6,816 nt of DNA from an uncultured Fastidiosipila sp. (GCA_938014865.1 CALLQJ010000147.1:1-6816), one strand, 5' to 3'; positions 1-5,601 are shown, counted from the stretch's first letter. The notes: a model not told the origin generated them from the sequence alone. Made by a program: numbers and translations.

Positions 1-1352
1 GGTGTGGCCGGCACGGGTGTAGGCGTCGCGGGAACCGGAGTCGGCGCTGCCGTTGCGGCAGGCTCTGTTGCGGCTCCCGCGGCGCTGGTTTCGGCAGGCG
101 CGGAGAGAGCTTCCCCGCCCGCAGATGTTTCGGCTGAAGCCGGATCACTTGTATTGCTGCCATCCGGATTTTCGCTGCTTGCCGAAGGATCCGAAACAGA
201 AGCGTCTTCCGGCGCAGTCGTTCCTGTTGTTTGGGCGGCAAGGGCGGCGTTTTCATCGAAAGGCGGATAGTCCATCCAAAGCCGGCCTAACATGTCCGAC
301 TTTTTATCATCGTCCTGGGTCAGGGCCATTTCGCATGGCGTTCTCAGACCGGGACCTGTTTCCTCATAGCTGCCGTCGCCCCGGAGGATACGGTAGGTCG
401 TCCCCGAGCTGTCCGTCACTTCTTCAAAGGCCAGCAGGAAACTTAAGCTTTCACCGTTTCCCATATCGGCCGTAAGCTTCAGGCCGTCCTGATTATAAGA
501 GGATTTAAAAGGAATGGTGGCCTTGGGAATTTCCAGTTCCACCTCATCTTTATTGACGTATAAATAAGCGTCCACCGTAGAGCTTCCGATGCCTCGGATA
601 AAGGCAGAGCGGCTCGCGTCATAGGTGGCCGAAGCATCCATGCTCAAAGAGCCGGACCAGGCTCCGACAAAGGGAGCGGCGCCTGCTTTGACTTCCGGGC
701 CGATTTTGTTGAAACGACCGCGTCGGATCTTCGGCAAAAATACGAAGACAAAGACCAAAGTCAAAGCCACAACGGCAGCACCGATAATAATAAAAATGGG
801 TGCCTTGGATTTTTTCTTAGTCTGCACCGCCGGATAGCCGTAAGGGGCAGGACCGGGCCTTTGACCGTAAGGCGGGGGTGCCCCGGGGCCTTGGCCGCAG
901 CCTTTCATCTGCCGGGCGTCCATACTTACCGGCGGAGGCGTCTGCTGTGTCTGCGGCGGATAGGGAGGACGTCCCTGTGCCGCAGCTCCGCTCTGCGGAG
1001 GTCCCTGACGCGGCGGTCTTGGTCCGCCCGGACCGGGAGCTGTGTTCCCTGGCCCTTGCCTCGGCGGCATTGCGCCCGGAGACCCTTGTGCTCCGCGGGG
1101 CGGCATCGTATTTTGCGGCCGGGGTGCTGCATTGCCGGGTCCTTGAGGGCGCGCATTTTGCGGCGGCCTTTGGCCCGGGCCCTGTTGTGGGGGTCTTTGT
1201 CCCGCCGGGCGGCCGGGTGCATTGTTTTGCGGCGCCTGTTGATTCGGCGCTCGATTTGGATTCTGTCCGGATTGGGGGGAAGGCAAAACTGCGCCGCAGC
1301 GGGCACAGAATTTTCCCGTACTGTTCATAAAACCGCATTGACTGCATCTCAT
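1..1352 (-). CDS. Zinc-ribbon, single-pass membrane protein with Pro-rich linker and Ser/Thr/Pro tail (C-terminus beyond window)
   Basis: Translation from the ATG at 1352-1350 stays open to the left edge (450 codons seen, no stop), so the gene is partial. Residues 3-19 form a zinc ribbon (C3, C6, C16, C19; MRCSQCG...FCARCG). Residues about 25-178 are a low-complexity Pro/Gln/Gly/Asn linker. A basic KKKSK stretch precedes a hydrophobic helix at about 186-206 (IFIIIGAAVVALTLVFVFVF). This implies a cytoplasmic ribbon and linker and an outside C-terminal part. Residues about 228-362 look like a folded beta-rich domain beginning with GAWSG. From about 363 the chain is Ala/Ser/Thr/Glu/Pro-rich and ends at the edge in two TPVPATP units, a wall- or surface-spanning type of tail. 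A ribosome binding site lies 7 bases upstream. I know this architecture from unnamed Bacillota zinc-ribbon membrane proteins; the function is unknown, perhaps envelope sensing or assembly. Confidence 0.85.
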   Translation of the reverse strand, partial: MRCSQCGFMNSTGKFCARCGAVLPSPQSGQNPNRAPNQQAPQNNAPGRPAGQRPPQQGPGQRPPQNARPQGPGNAAPRPQNTMPPRGAQGSPGAMPPRQGPGNTAPGPGGPRPPRQGPPQSGAAAQGRPPYPPQTQQTPPPVSMDARQMKGCGQGPGAPPPYGQRPGPAPYGYPAVQTKKKSKAPIFIIIGAAVVALTLVFVFVFLPKIRRGRFNKIGPEVKAGAAPFVGAWSGSLSMDASATYDASRSAFIRGIGSSTVDAYLYVNKDEVELEIPKATIPFKSSYNQDGLKLTADMGNGESLSFLLAFEEVTDSSGTTYRILRGDGSYEETGPGLRTPCEMALTQDDDKKSDMLGRLWMDYPPFDENAALAAQTTGTTAPEDASVSDPSASSENPDGSNTSDPASAETSAGGEALSAPAETSAAGAATEPAATAAPTPVPATPTPVPAT

Positions 1353-1359
1353 AAAGCGT

Positions 1360-1365
1360 CCTCCT
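1360..1365 (-). promoter_or_regulatory. Ribosome binding site of the zinc-ribbon membrane protein
   Basis: On the minus strand AGGAGG lies 7 bases before the ATG at 1352. It is a full-strength Shine-Dalgarno sequence and fixes that start, which also places the CxxC ribbon at the very N-terminus. Confidence 0.85.
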
Positions 1366-1403
1366 GCCTCTTGTCGCTTTCCTAAGACGGCGAGCTCTTT
1401 TCA

Positions 1404-1433
1404 TTTATATGGGCGGTGTCGGAAAAATCACAA
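1404..1433 (-). promoter_or_regulatory. Candidate sigma-A-type promoter for the zinc-ribbon gene
   Basis: Read on the minus strand, TTGTGA (1433-1428; 4 of 6 to TTGACA) is followed after 18 bases by TATAAA (1409-1404; 5 of 6 to TATAAT). The -10 is about 50 bases upstream of the ATG, a plausible distance. It was found by eye only. Confidence 0.45.
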
Positions 1434-1456
1434 CTTATCTGCTTTTTGTGCATGAA

Positions 1457-1475
1457 GCGCCGGATTTAACGGCGC
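1457..1475. repeat. GC-rich inverted repeat in the divergent intergenic region
   Basis: GCGCCG (1457-1462) and CGGCGC (1470-1475) are perfect complements around a 7-base AT-rich centre. There is no T-run on either side, so a terminator is unlikely. It lies between the divergent genes, where a regulator could bind, but there is no direct evidence for that. Confidence 0.4.
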
Positions 1476-1532
1476 CTTCGGCACCTTTCCTTCTAAGAAA
1501 AATATAGCAAGGAGGGCTCTTGTCCCGCAATA

Positions 1533-1609
1533 TGTCACCTTGAATTGTCATTGAAAGATTAAAGTGACACAGATTGAAAAGCCCTCCCCCCTGTGTTGTA
1601 ATAATGACA
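1533..1609. promoter_or_regulatory. Cluster of TGTCA/TGACA half-sites, possible operator
   Basis: TGTCA occurs at 1533 and 1546 and its complement TGACA at 1565 and 1605, four copies in 77 bases. The outer pair TGTCAC (1533-1538) and GTGACA (1564-1569) is an exact inverted repeat. The 10-mer AAAGTGACAC at 1561-1570 recurs inside the regulator gene at 2282-2291, beside two further half-sites (2295 and 2301). A self-regulating DNA-binding protein with two HTH motifs would fit, but this is inference. Confidence 0.3.
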
Positions 1610-1611
1610 TG

Positions 1612-1622
1612 AGGGGAGGGGG
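1612..1622 (+). promoter_or_regulatory. Ribosome binding site deciding the regulator start at 1627
   Basis: AGGGGAGGGGG contains GGAGG (1615-1619), 7 bases before the ATG at 1627. The same frame is open upstream to a GTG at 1564, but that GTG has no comparable site before it. The ATG is therefore preferred. Confidence 0.8.
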
Positions 1623-1626
1623 CAAG

Positions 1627-3477
1627 ATGCTTTCTGAAAAGATCGACAGTTTATTTGAACTGCTCAGCTGTACCAACGTTGAAATTGCCGAATATGCCGA
1701 ATGCGACCGTTCGTATATCAGTCACATCCGCCGGGGCAGCCGCAAGCTCTCGCCGTCGAGCCGAGCCATTGCCCGGCTGGCTGAGGGCGTCTACCTTTAT
1801 GCGGATAATGAGAACATGCTCAGCGTGCTTTGTGAACTTTGCAAAGTCGATAACGAGAGCCGCGAAAGCCTGATCCCCGCACTGGTGGCCTGGCTTTTTG
1901 ACACGGAAGAAACCGAGCTTCCGCAAATCGCTAAGATCCCGAAAAAACGGTCTTTGCAGGAGGAAAAGGCGGCTGAAGACACGCACGGTTTCGGAGAAAA
2001 ACTGGATGCGGTCATGCAGCTTCTGGAACTTTCAAATGCCCGCCTGGCCCGCCGCCTGAATGTCGATAATTCTCTGGTCAGCCGCTTCCGCTGCGGGGTG
2101 CGTTCGCCGCGGAACAATCAGCAGATGTCCGAAGAAATCACAGAGATTCTGCTGGAGCGGGCGATCGAGCAAAATCGCTTAGACGGCTTATCCCGGCTCT
2201 GCGGGATCAGCGAAGAACTGCTGGCCGATGACGAAAACGGGAGAGGGCTTTTTTCGAAATGGCTTTACAGTTCAGGCAGTGAAAGTGACACCTCTGTCAT
2301 TGACAATCTTTTGGAATCGATCGATTCTTTTGCCTATACCAAGCGGCCGGATCTGCCGGAATATGAGCCTTCGCTTCTGGATTTTGAGGAGCGGGATATT
2401 TACTGGGGAAACGAAGGCCTCAGAGCAGCCGTCTGCCGCTTTTTATCTGCGGCGGCCGAGGGGGGCGGAACCTTGTACCTTTACTCCGATGAGGACCAGG
2501 AATGGCTCTCGGGAGATCCTTCCTTTTTTAATAAATGGGCTGCGCTCATGCTGGCCTGCCTTAAAAAAGGCGTGAAGATGAAAATTATCCACAATGTGGA
2601 CCGGGATATGGACGAGATGCTGACGGCCATCAGCGGCTGGATGCCGCTTTACATGTCGGGCATGATCGAACCGCATGTCTGCAAAAGGCCGCGCGATACG
2701 CGTTTTGTCCGTACCTTTTTCCTTTACCCCGGAAAGGCCTGCATCCACGGCAGCTTCACCCGCGGGGCCGGGGACGAGAAGTGGTACGACTATATTACGG
2801 ATCCGGAGAAGCTCGACAGCCTCAGGCAGGATTATCAGCGTTTGCTGGACAGTTCGGATGATCTTTTGAAAATCTACCTGGATCATCAAAGCTGGCGGCT
2901 CTTCCGGAATTTCCCGATCAGCGGTTCGGAAGACAAAAAGATCCTGCTGACCGGGCTTTCGCCGGCGACGATTCCCGCCGAGCTGCTCGATCGCATGCTC
3001 GAGCGTCAGCTTGAGGATGAAGAGGAAAAGCAGAGGATTAAGGAGGCGCACCGGGCCCGGCAGGCGCAGTTTAAAGAGGCCTTGGAACACGGGCATGTCT
3101 ATGAATTTGTAGAGCTGCCCGACGACCCCGATCTTTTTGCGGGTGAGGTCCGCCTGAATTTAGGTACCGAGCTGCTGGAAAGCGATGTGCGCTATACCCC
3201 GGAAGAATACGCCGAGCATGTGGAGGCGGTGATCCGGCTTCTGAACCGCAAAAAGCAATACCATCTCCTGATCCTGCCCGAAGTGCCCTTCCCGGATATT
3301 CAGGTTGTTCTGGCAGATAAGGAAGTGGCCATTATCCGCAGCAAATCGCCGTATGCCGGCTTCGTTTTTTCTGAGCCTTTGCTCTGCCATGCCGTCGGCG
3401 TCTATTTTGACATGCTCGAGAAAAAATACCGGAAAAGCCGCAGTGCCGTGCGCCAGAAGCTGAAACGTTTTTATTAA
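1627..3477 (+). CDS. Large regulator with two internally duplicated helix-turn-helix motifs
   Basis: This is a protein of 616 residues without signal peptide or membrane segment, so cytoplasmic. Residues 4-39 and 124-159 align without a gap (13 of 36 identical, including EK.D, LL, N, A, D.S, S, R.G.R). Each contains a compact XRE-like helix-turn-helix (about 17-37 and 137-158), ending in SYISHIRRG and SLVSRFRCG. About 170-230 is helical. About 265-410 is a mixed alpha/beta region with GTLYLYSDED, KMKIIHNVDRDMDEML and WMPLYMSGMIEP, a core I recall from unnamed large HTH proteins of Lachnospiraceae and relatives. About 470-510 is a charged, probably coiled helix, followed by a C-terminal alpha/beta part and the basic end RQKLKRFY. 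The likely role is transcription factor; ligand and targets are unknown. It diverges from the zinc-ribbon gene, its nearest candidate target, and may control itself. Confidence 0.85.
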   Translation: MLSEKIDSLFELLSCTNVEIAEYAECDRSYISHIRRGSRKLSPSSRAIARLAEGVYLYADNENMLSVLCELCKVDNESRESLIPALVAWLFDTEETELPQIAKIPKKRSLQEEKAAEDTHGFGEKLDAVMQLLELSNARLARRLNVDNSLVSRFRCGVRSPRNNQQMSEEITEILLERAIEQNRLDGLSRLCGISEELLADDENGRGLFSKWLYSSGSESDTSVIDNLLESIDSFAYTKRPDLPEYEPSLLDFEERDIYWGNEGLRAAVCRFLSAAAEGGGTLYLYSDEDQEWLSGDPSFFNKWAALMLACLKKGVKMKIIHNVDRDMDEMLTAISGWMPLYMSGMIEPHVCKRPRDTRFVRTFFLYPGKACIHGSFTRGAGDEKWYDYITDPEKLDSLRQDYQRLLDSSDDLLKIYLDHQSWRLFRNFPISGSEDKKILLTGLSPATIPAELLDRMLERQLEDEEEKQRIKEAHRARQAQFKEALEHGHVYEFVELPDDPDLFAGEVRLNLGTELLESDVRYTPEEYAEHVEAVIRLLNRKKQYHLLILPEVPFPDIQVVLADKEVAIIRSKSPYAGFVFSEPLLCHAVGVYFDMLEKKYRKSRSAVRQKLKRFY

Positions 3478-3509
3478 AGGCTTCGGGCTTTAGGACACGA
3501 GAGCTAAGG

Positions 3510-3543
3510 AACTCGGGGACCTTTGGGGGTTCCCGGGTTTTTT
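3510..3543 (+). terminator. Intrinsic terminator of the two-HTH regulator gene
   Basis: The arm AACTCGGGGACC (3510-3521) pairs over 12 positions with GGTTCCCGGGTT (3528-3539), with two G-T wobbles, around the loop TTTGGG. A run of six T (3538-3543) follows. It lies about 30 bases after the TAA at 3475-3477. The reverse strand lacks a T-run after the stem, so it acts in the plus direction only. Confidence 0.85.
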
Positions 3544-3664
3544 GTGAGGTGCCGGGGCGGGAGTGAGCTGGGGGCCCTTGCTCATGGCCTTAGAGCTGGG
3601 GGTTCGGTTCAGGAGCGCTGTTCGTGCCGGGGTGGCGGGGCGGCGTACTCGTTTCAGGGACATT

Positions 3665-3751
3665 CGGCGGTACTAAGGCCGTGGTTTGGCGCAGGGTCGC
3701 CGCGTGTTGGGGCCGTGAACCCGGTTTATGGCCACGGCGGTACTAAAGCTG
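3665..3751. repeat. Direct repeat CGGCGGTACTAA..., copies exactly 70 bases apart
   Basis: The 12-mer CGGCGGTACTAA is exact at 3665-3676 and 3735-3746. Allowing two differences the match extends to 17 bases (3665-3681 and 3735-3751, 15 of 17). The second copy contains the stop codon of the relic hydrolase tail. The repeated block therefore includes gene-end sequence, pointing to successive local duplications rather than a dispersed element. Confidence 0.5.
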
Positions 3752-3791
3752 CGGGCAGAGCGTTTCACCGATTCTGTTCAAGGCCTCTGTG
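3743..3791 (-). pseudogene. Relic of a second serine hydrolase gene 3' end (last 16 codons)
   Basis: Directly after the hydrolase stop, in a frame shifted by one base, the minus strand reads DTEALNRIGETLCPQL then TAG (3745-3743). The intact gene ends NDKMLKAIRETLCPQL then TGA. Nine of 16 residues match, and 22 bases are identical (3745-3766 versus 3794-3815, 49 bases apart). Beyond the exact block the likeness persists in frame (Leu TTG for TTA, Ile ATC), as expected of a diverged gene copy and not of a chance repeat. No start or upstream part remains. It is probably the leftover of a collapsed tandem pair. Confidence 0.6.
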
Positions 3792-4346
3792 TCAAAGCTG
3801 CGGGCAGAGCGTTTCGCGGATTGCCTTTAACATCTTGTCGTTGTCATCACATTGGGAGACCAGGCTGATGACGGCTTCTTTTTCCGGGAAGATGATGACG
3901 AACTGGGCGTATTTTCCGTCGGCGCGGTAGCTTTCATCCCCCAGCCAGAAGAGATAGCTGTAGCCCGGATCGTCCTGCGGCGTCCGGCAGGCCTCGACCC
4001 AGGAAGCGGGGACCAGCTGCCGGCCTTCCCATTTTCCTTCATTTAAATACAAGAGGCCGAATTTATGGATTTCGGAAAGCGTCAGCATCAGCCCGCTTGA
4101 GCCGAAGGTATAGCCTTCCGGGTCGCGTTCCCAGTCCGGTTTTTCGATCCCTAAAGGAGCAAAGAGACGAGGCATCAGATAAGAGACCAGGTCTGTTCCG
4201 GCCCGGCGCTGCAGCAGCACCCCGGCCAGATAGGGGCCGACGTTGTTATAGACAAAATGTGTTCCCGGCGCATGAGTAAAGGGGAAGCTCAGGGCAAGTT
4301 TCACCCAGTCTCTTTCTTTATAACAGCGGCGCTGCTCGCTCATCAT
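3792..4346 (-). CDS. C-terminal part of the serine hydrolase, restarting after the amber codon
   Basis: This part has 184 residues from the ATG ATG that directly follows TAG, to the TGA at 3794-3792. It includes FVYNNVGPYLAG (the YxN motif), the GRQLVPASWVEA segment that in this family precedes the end of the fold, and DGKYAQFVIIF (the third motif). The start lacks a good ribosome site at the right distance (an AGGA about 10 bases upstream is weak). If made separately it would need termination-reinitiation and would then have to associate with the N-terminal part. No such split enzyme is known to me. Confidence 0.55.
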   Translation of the reverse strand: MMSEQRRCYKERDWVKLALSFPFTHAPGTHFVYNNVGPYLAGVLLQRRAGTDLVSYLMPRLFAPLGIEKPDWERDPEGYTFGSSGLMLTLSEIHKFGLLYLNEGKWEGRQLVPASWVEACRTPQDDPGYSYLFWLGDESYRADGKYAQFVIIFPEKEAVISLVSQCDDNDKMLKAIRETLCPQL

Positions 4347-4670
4347 CTAGGCCTGATCCTGCCCCAGGCACATGGTCAAAAGATCGCGCAGCTCGGCGGC
4401 TTCCAGATAGGCGTTGGGCGCATCGGGGAGTTCATCAGAAAAGACATCCGTGAGTTTTTCGTCAAGGGATAAGAGCCCTTCTTCCAGGGCCATGCCGACG
4501 GCGGCGGAGGTGAAACTTTTGGAGACCGAATAGACATTCCGGCGGATCTCCGGCGCCCAGGTTTCATAGGCTTTGAGCGTGCCGCTTTGGGAAATCTTAA
4601 GGCCCCGTGCGCCGAGGGGGCGGGCAATTTCGGCAAAGGCTCGTGTATCTATTCTTTTCATATCTGACAT
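4347..4670 (-). CDS. N-terminal part of the serine hydrolase, up to the amber codon
   Basis: This part has 107 residues starting MSDMKRIDTRAF and ending LLTMCLGQDQA before TAG (4349-4347). It carries the SxxK motif (SVSK, residues 48-51) at the start of the core helix but neither the Tyr nor the third motif, so alone it cannot be an active enzyme. An ATG further upstream in the same frame (4718) lies inside the sirtuin gene; the ATG at 4670 is better because of its ribosome site and the 1-base junction. Confidence 0.6.
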   Translation of the reverse strand: MSDMKRIDTRAFAEIARPLGARGLKISQSGTLKAYETWAPEIRRNVYSVSKSFTSAAVGMALEEGLLSLDEKLTDVFSDELPDAPNAYLEAAELRDLLTMCLGQDQA

Positions 4671-4671
4671 T

Positions 4672-5601
4672 TTAATTCCTTTCTTTGTCTGTGCTTGAAG
4701 TCTTTTTAGCGGAGGCAAGTTCGTTGAGCCGATCTAGGAAGGGCCCTAATGCATCGCCAAAGGCCAGGCTCTTGCCTTGAAGCTGGGCCGGGGCTTCCGG
4801 TTTGCCGAAGCGGACCGTAATGTAAAAAGCATTCTTTTCTTCCTGTGTAATTTTCCAGAACGGCAGCGTGATGATCCCGGGATCGGCCTCGCCGACGCCT
4901 AATTCTAAAAGCAGGAGTTTCTTGCCTTTTTGTGCCCGAAGGAAATTTCCATAACGCAAGACCCCTTCACGCCAGACTTCGCCTTCTAAAAAATGTGCAT
5001 CCCGGACCCAGGGCTCCATGATGCGATGGCAATAGGGGCAGCGGGGCAGGGAAGCTTCTGGAATTTTAAAAGCAGAACTTTCTGCGATCAGCTTATCGGC
5101 CAGGGGTCCTGCCGGATAAAGAGCATCGTGACAAGGCTGCGGACACTGCAGGCGGCTGATATCGCCTTGAAAAAGACAGTAGCGTTCTTTCGGAAATACC
5201 TTCACCACCTGATGGTCCGTTGTGCTCGTCAGAATAAAATAGTCCTTCCCTTCGAGCAGCGCTTTCAGCTTAAGATAGGCGGAGCCTTCTTCGGCATCTA
5301 AAAGATAGCGGATAAAGCGCGCGAGGAAGGTCCAGCGTTCCTCAGGACTAGAATAAGTATTATAAAAGCCTTGAAAGAGGCTCCGGAAACCGTAGGCTTT
5401 GCGGTAATCGCCGAAGGCTTCCCGGAAGGACTCATCATCGGCACGAAGGTCTAAGCCGGAGGCCTCGGACATTCCGGGGCCCAAGCCTAATAAGATCGCA
5501 TCAGCCGCTTCGATTTTCTCGAGCACGCTTTCAAGCGCCTGCCGGCTGCTCGACGAGGCTTTGAGGTCTCGGGTATTAATATCAATAAAACATAAATCCA
5601 T
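4672..5601 (-). CDS. Sirtuin-like NAD-dependent enzyme, class-M (SirTM)-like
   Basis: This protein has 309 residues. A Rossmann-type NAD site is seen at GLGPGMSEASG (39-49), matching the sirtuin GAGxS region. TSTTDH (125-130) stands where sirtuins have T(Q/T)N.D, so the usual Asn is Thr. FQGD (144-147) has Gln where classical deacetylases have the catalytic His, as I recall for SirTM proteins, which ADP-ribosylate a lipoyl carrier protein. A structural zinc site is C153, C157, C188, C191. LELGVGEADPGIITLPFW (232-249) is the conserved Rossmann return segment. No macrodomain, GcvH-like or lipoate ligase gene lies in the window, so the partners of that system are not seen. The start ATG at 5601 has only a weak, close AAAAGG and gives about 15 more residues than I expect. 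Protein ADP-ribosylation or deacylation is inferred. Confidence 0.8.
   Translation of the reverse strand: MDLCFIDINTRDLKASSSSRQALESVLEKIEAADAILLGLGPGMSEASGLDLRADDESFREAFGDYRKAYGFRSLFQGFYNTYSSPEERWTFLARFIRYLLDAEEGSAYLKLKALLEGKDYFILTSTTDHQVVKVFPKERYCLFQGDISRLQCPQPCHDALYPAGPLADKLIAESSAFKIPEASLPRCPYCHRIMEPWVRDAHFLEGEVWREGVLRYGNFLRAQKGKKLLLLELGVGEADPGIITLPFWKITQEEKNAFYITVRFGKPEAPAQLQGKSLAFGDALGPFLDRLNELASAKKTSSTDKERN
4677..4683 (-). promoter_or_regulatory. Ribosome binding site of the serine hydrolase inside the sirtuin 3' end
   Basis: GAAAGGA on the minus strand lies 6 bases before the ATG at 4670 and overlaps the last codons of the sirtuin gene. Stop and start are separated by one base, an arrangement that typically couples translation of the two genes. 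Confidence 0.6.

Larger units (their letters stand above)
1509..1622 (+). promoter_or_regulatory. Putative 5' leader with competing anti-SD pairing upstream of the two-HTH regulator
   Basis: Three segments can pair in two exclusive ways. GGAGGGCT (1511-1518) is an 8/8 complement of AGCCCTCC (1580-1587). CCCTCCCC (1582-1589) is an 8/8 complement of GGGGAGGG (1613-1620), which is the regulator's own ribosome binding site. The middle segment can therefore hide the ribosome binding site or be held away from it by the first. The first segment is itself Shine-Dalgarno-like and sits before a 7-codon frame starting TTG at 1520. I could not identify a confident -35/-10 pair for the plus strand, so it is not shown that the whole leader is transcribed. 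Purine-rich ribosome sites pair easily with chance pyrimidine tracts. Confidence 0.35.
3544..3791. other. Intergenic stretch with repeats, no intact gene
   Basis: This is GC-rich DNA between the regulator's terminator and the end of the serine hydrolase gene. Frames crossing it have no recognisable protein character. It contains GAGCTGGGGG twice (3565-3574, 3593-3602), a 17-base near-repeat with 70-base spacing, and a relic of a hydrolase gene 3' end. I see no T-run hairpin that would terminate the minus-strand cluster. Confidence 0.6.
3792..4670 (-). pseudogene. Beta-lactamase-fold serine hydrolase interrupted by one in-frame TAG
   Basis: Two stretches in the same frame form a single class C beta-lactamase-related hydrolase of 292 codons, counting the TAG as codon 108. 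The motifs appear in order across the break: SVSK (S48 nucleophile, K51), YNN (Y141, N143) and DGKY (251-254, in the place of the KTG/HTG box). No signal peptide is visible, so it is probably a cytoplasmic esterase- or peptidase-like enzyme and not a secreted penicillinase. It starts at the ATG 4670-4668, one base after the sirtuin stop, with GAAAGGA (4683-4677) as ribosome site; translational coupling is likely. Apart from the TAG the frame shows no decay. It could be a recent pseudogene, a two-piece gene, a read-through gene or a sequence error. Confidence 0.75.

Noticed and set aside
861..1385. Long open frames on the plus strand and in a second minus frame (817-1404, 878-1330, 926-1306) across the Pro/Gln linker
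   Set aside because: They are Arg/Ala/Ser-rich shadows of GC-rich codons. The real frame has a zinc ribbon, a membrane helix and AGGAGG at the right place.
1564..1626. Upstream extension of the regulator to a GTG at 1564
   Set aside because: There is no ribosome site before it, while the ATG at 1627 has GGAGG 7 bases upstream and begins exactly at the first HTH repeat unit.
2443..3096. 217-codon minus-strand frame opposite the regulator
   Set aside because: It is antisense to a gene with clear domain structure, and has no ribosome site or recognisable motif.
3665..3815. Repeat-rich intergenic stretch as a possible CRISPR array or insertion-sequence end
   Set aside because: There are only two copies of each repeat with unequal spacing, no terminal inverted repeats and no cas or transposase gene. 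One repeat is explained as a duplicated gene end.
3523..3930. 135-codon plus-strand frame spanning the terminator and the repeat region
   Set aside because: It starts inside a terminator hairpin, runs into the antisense of the hydrolase gene, and has a Gly/Arg-rich composition typical of non-coding GC-rich DNA.
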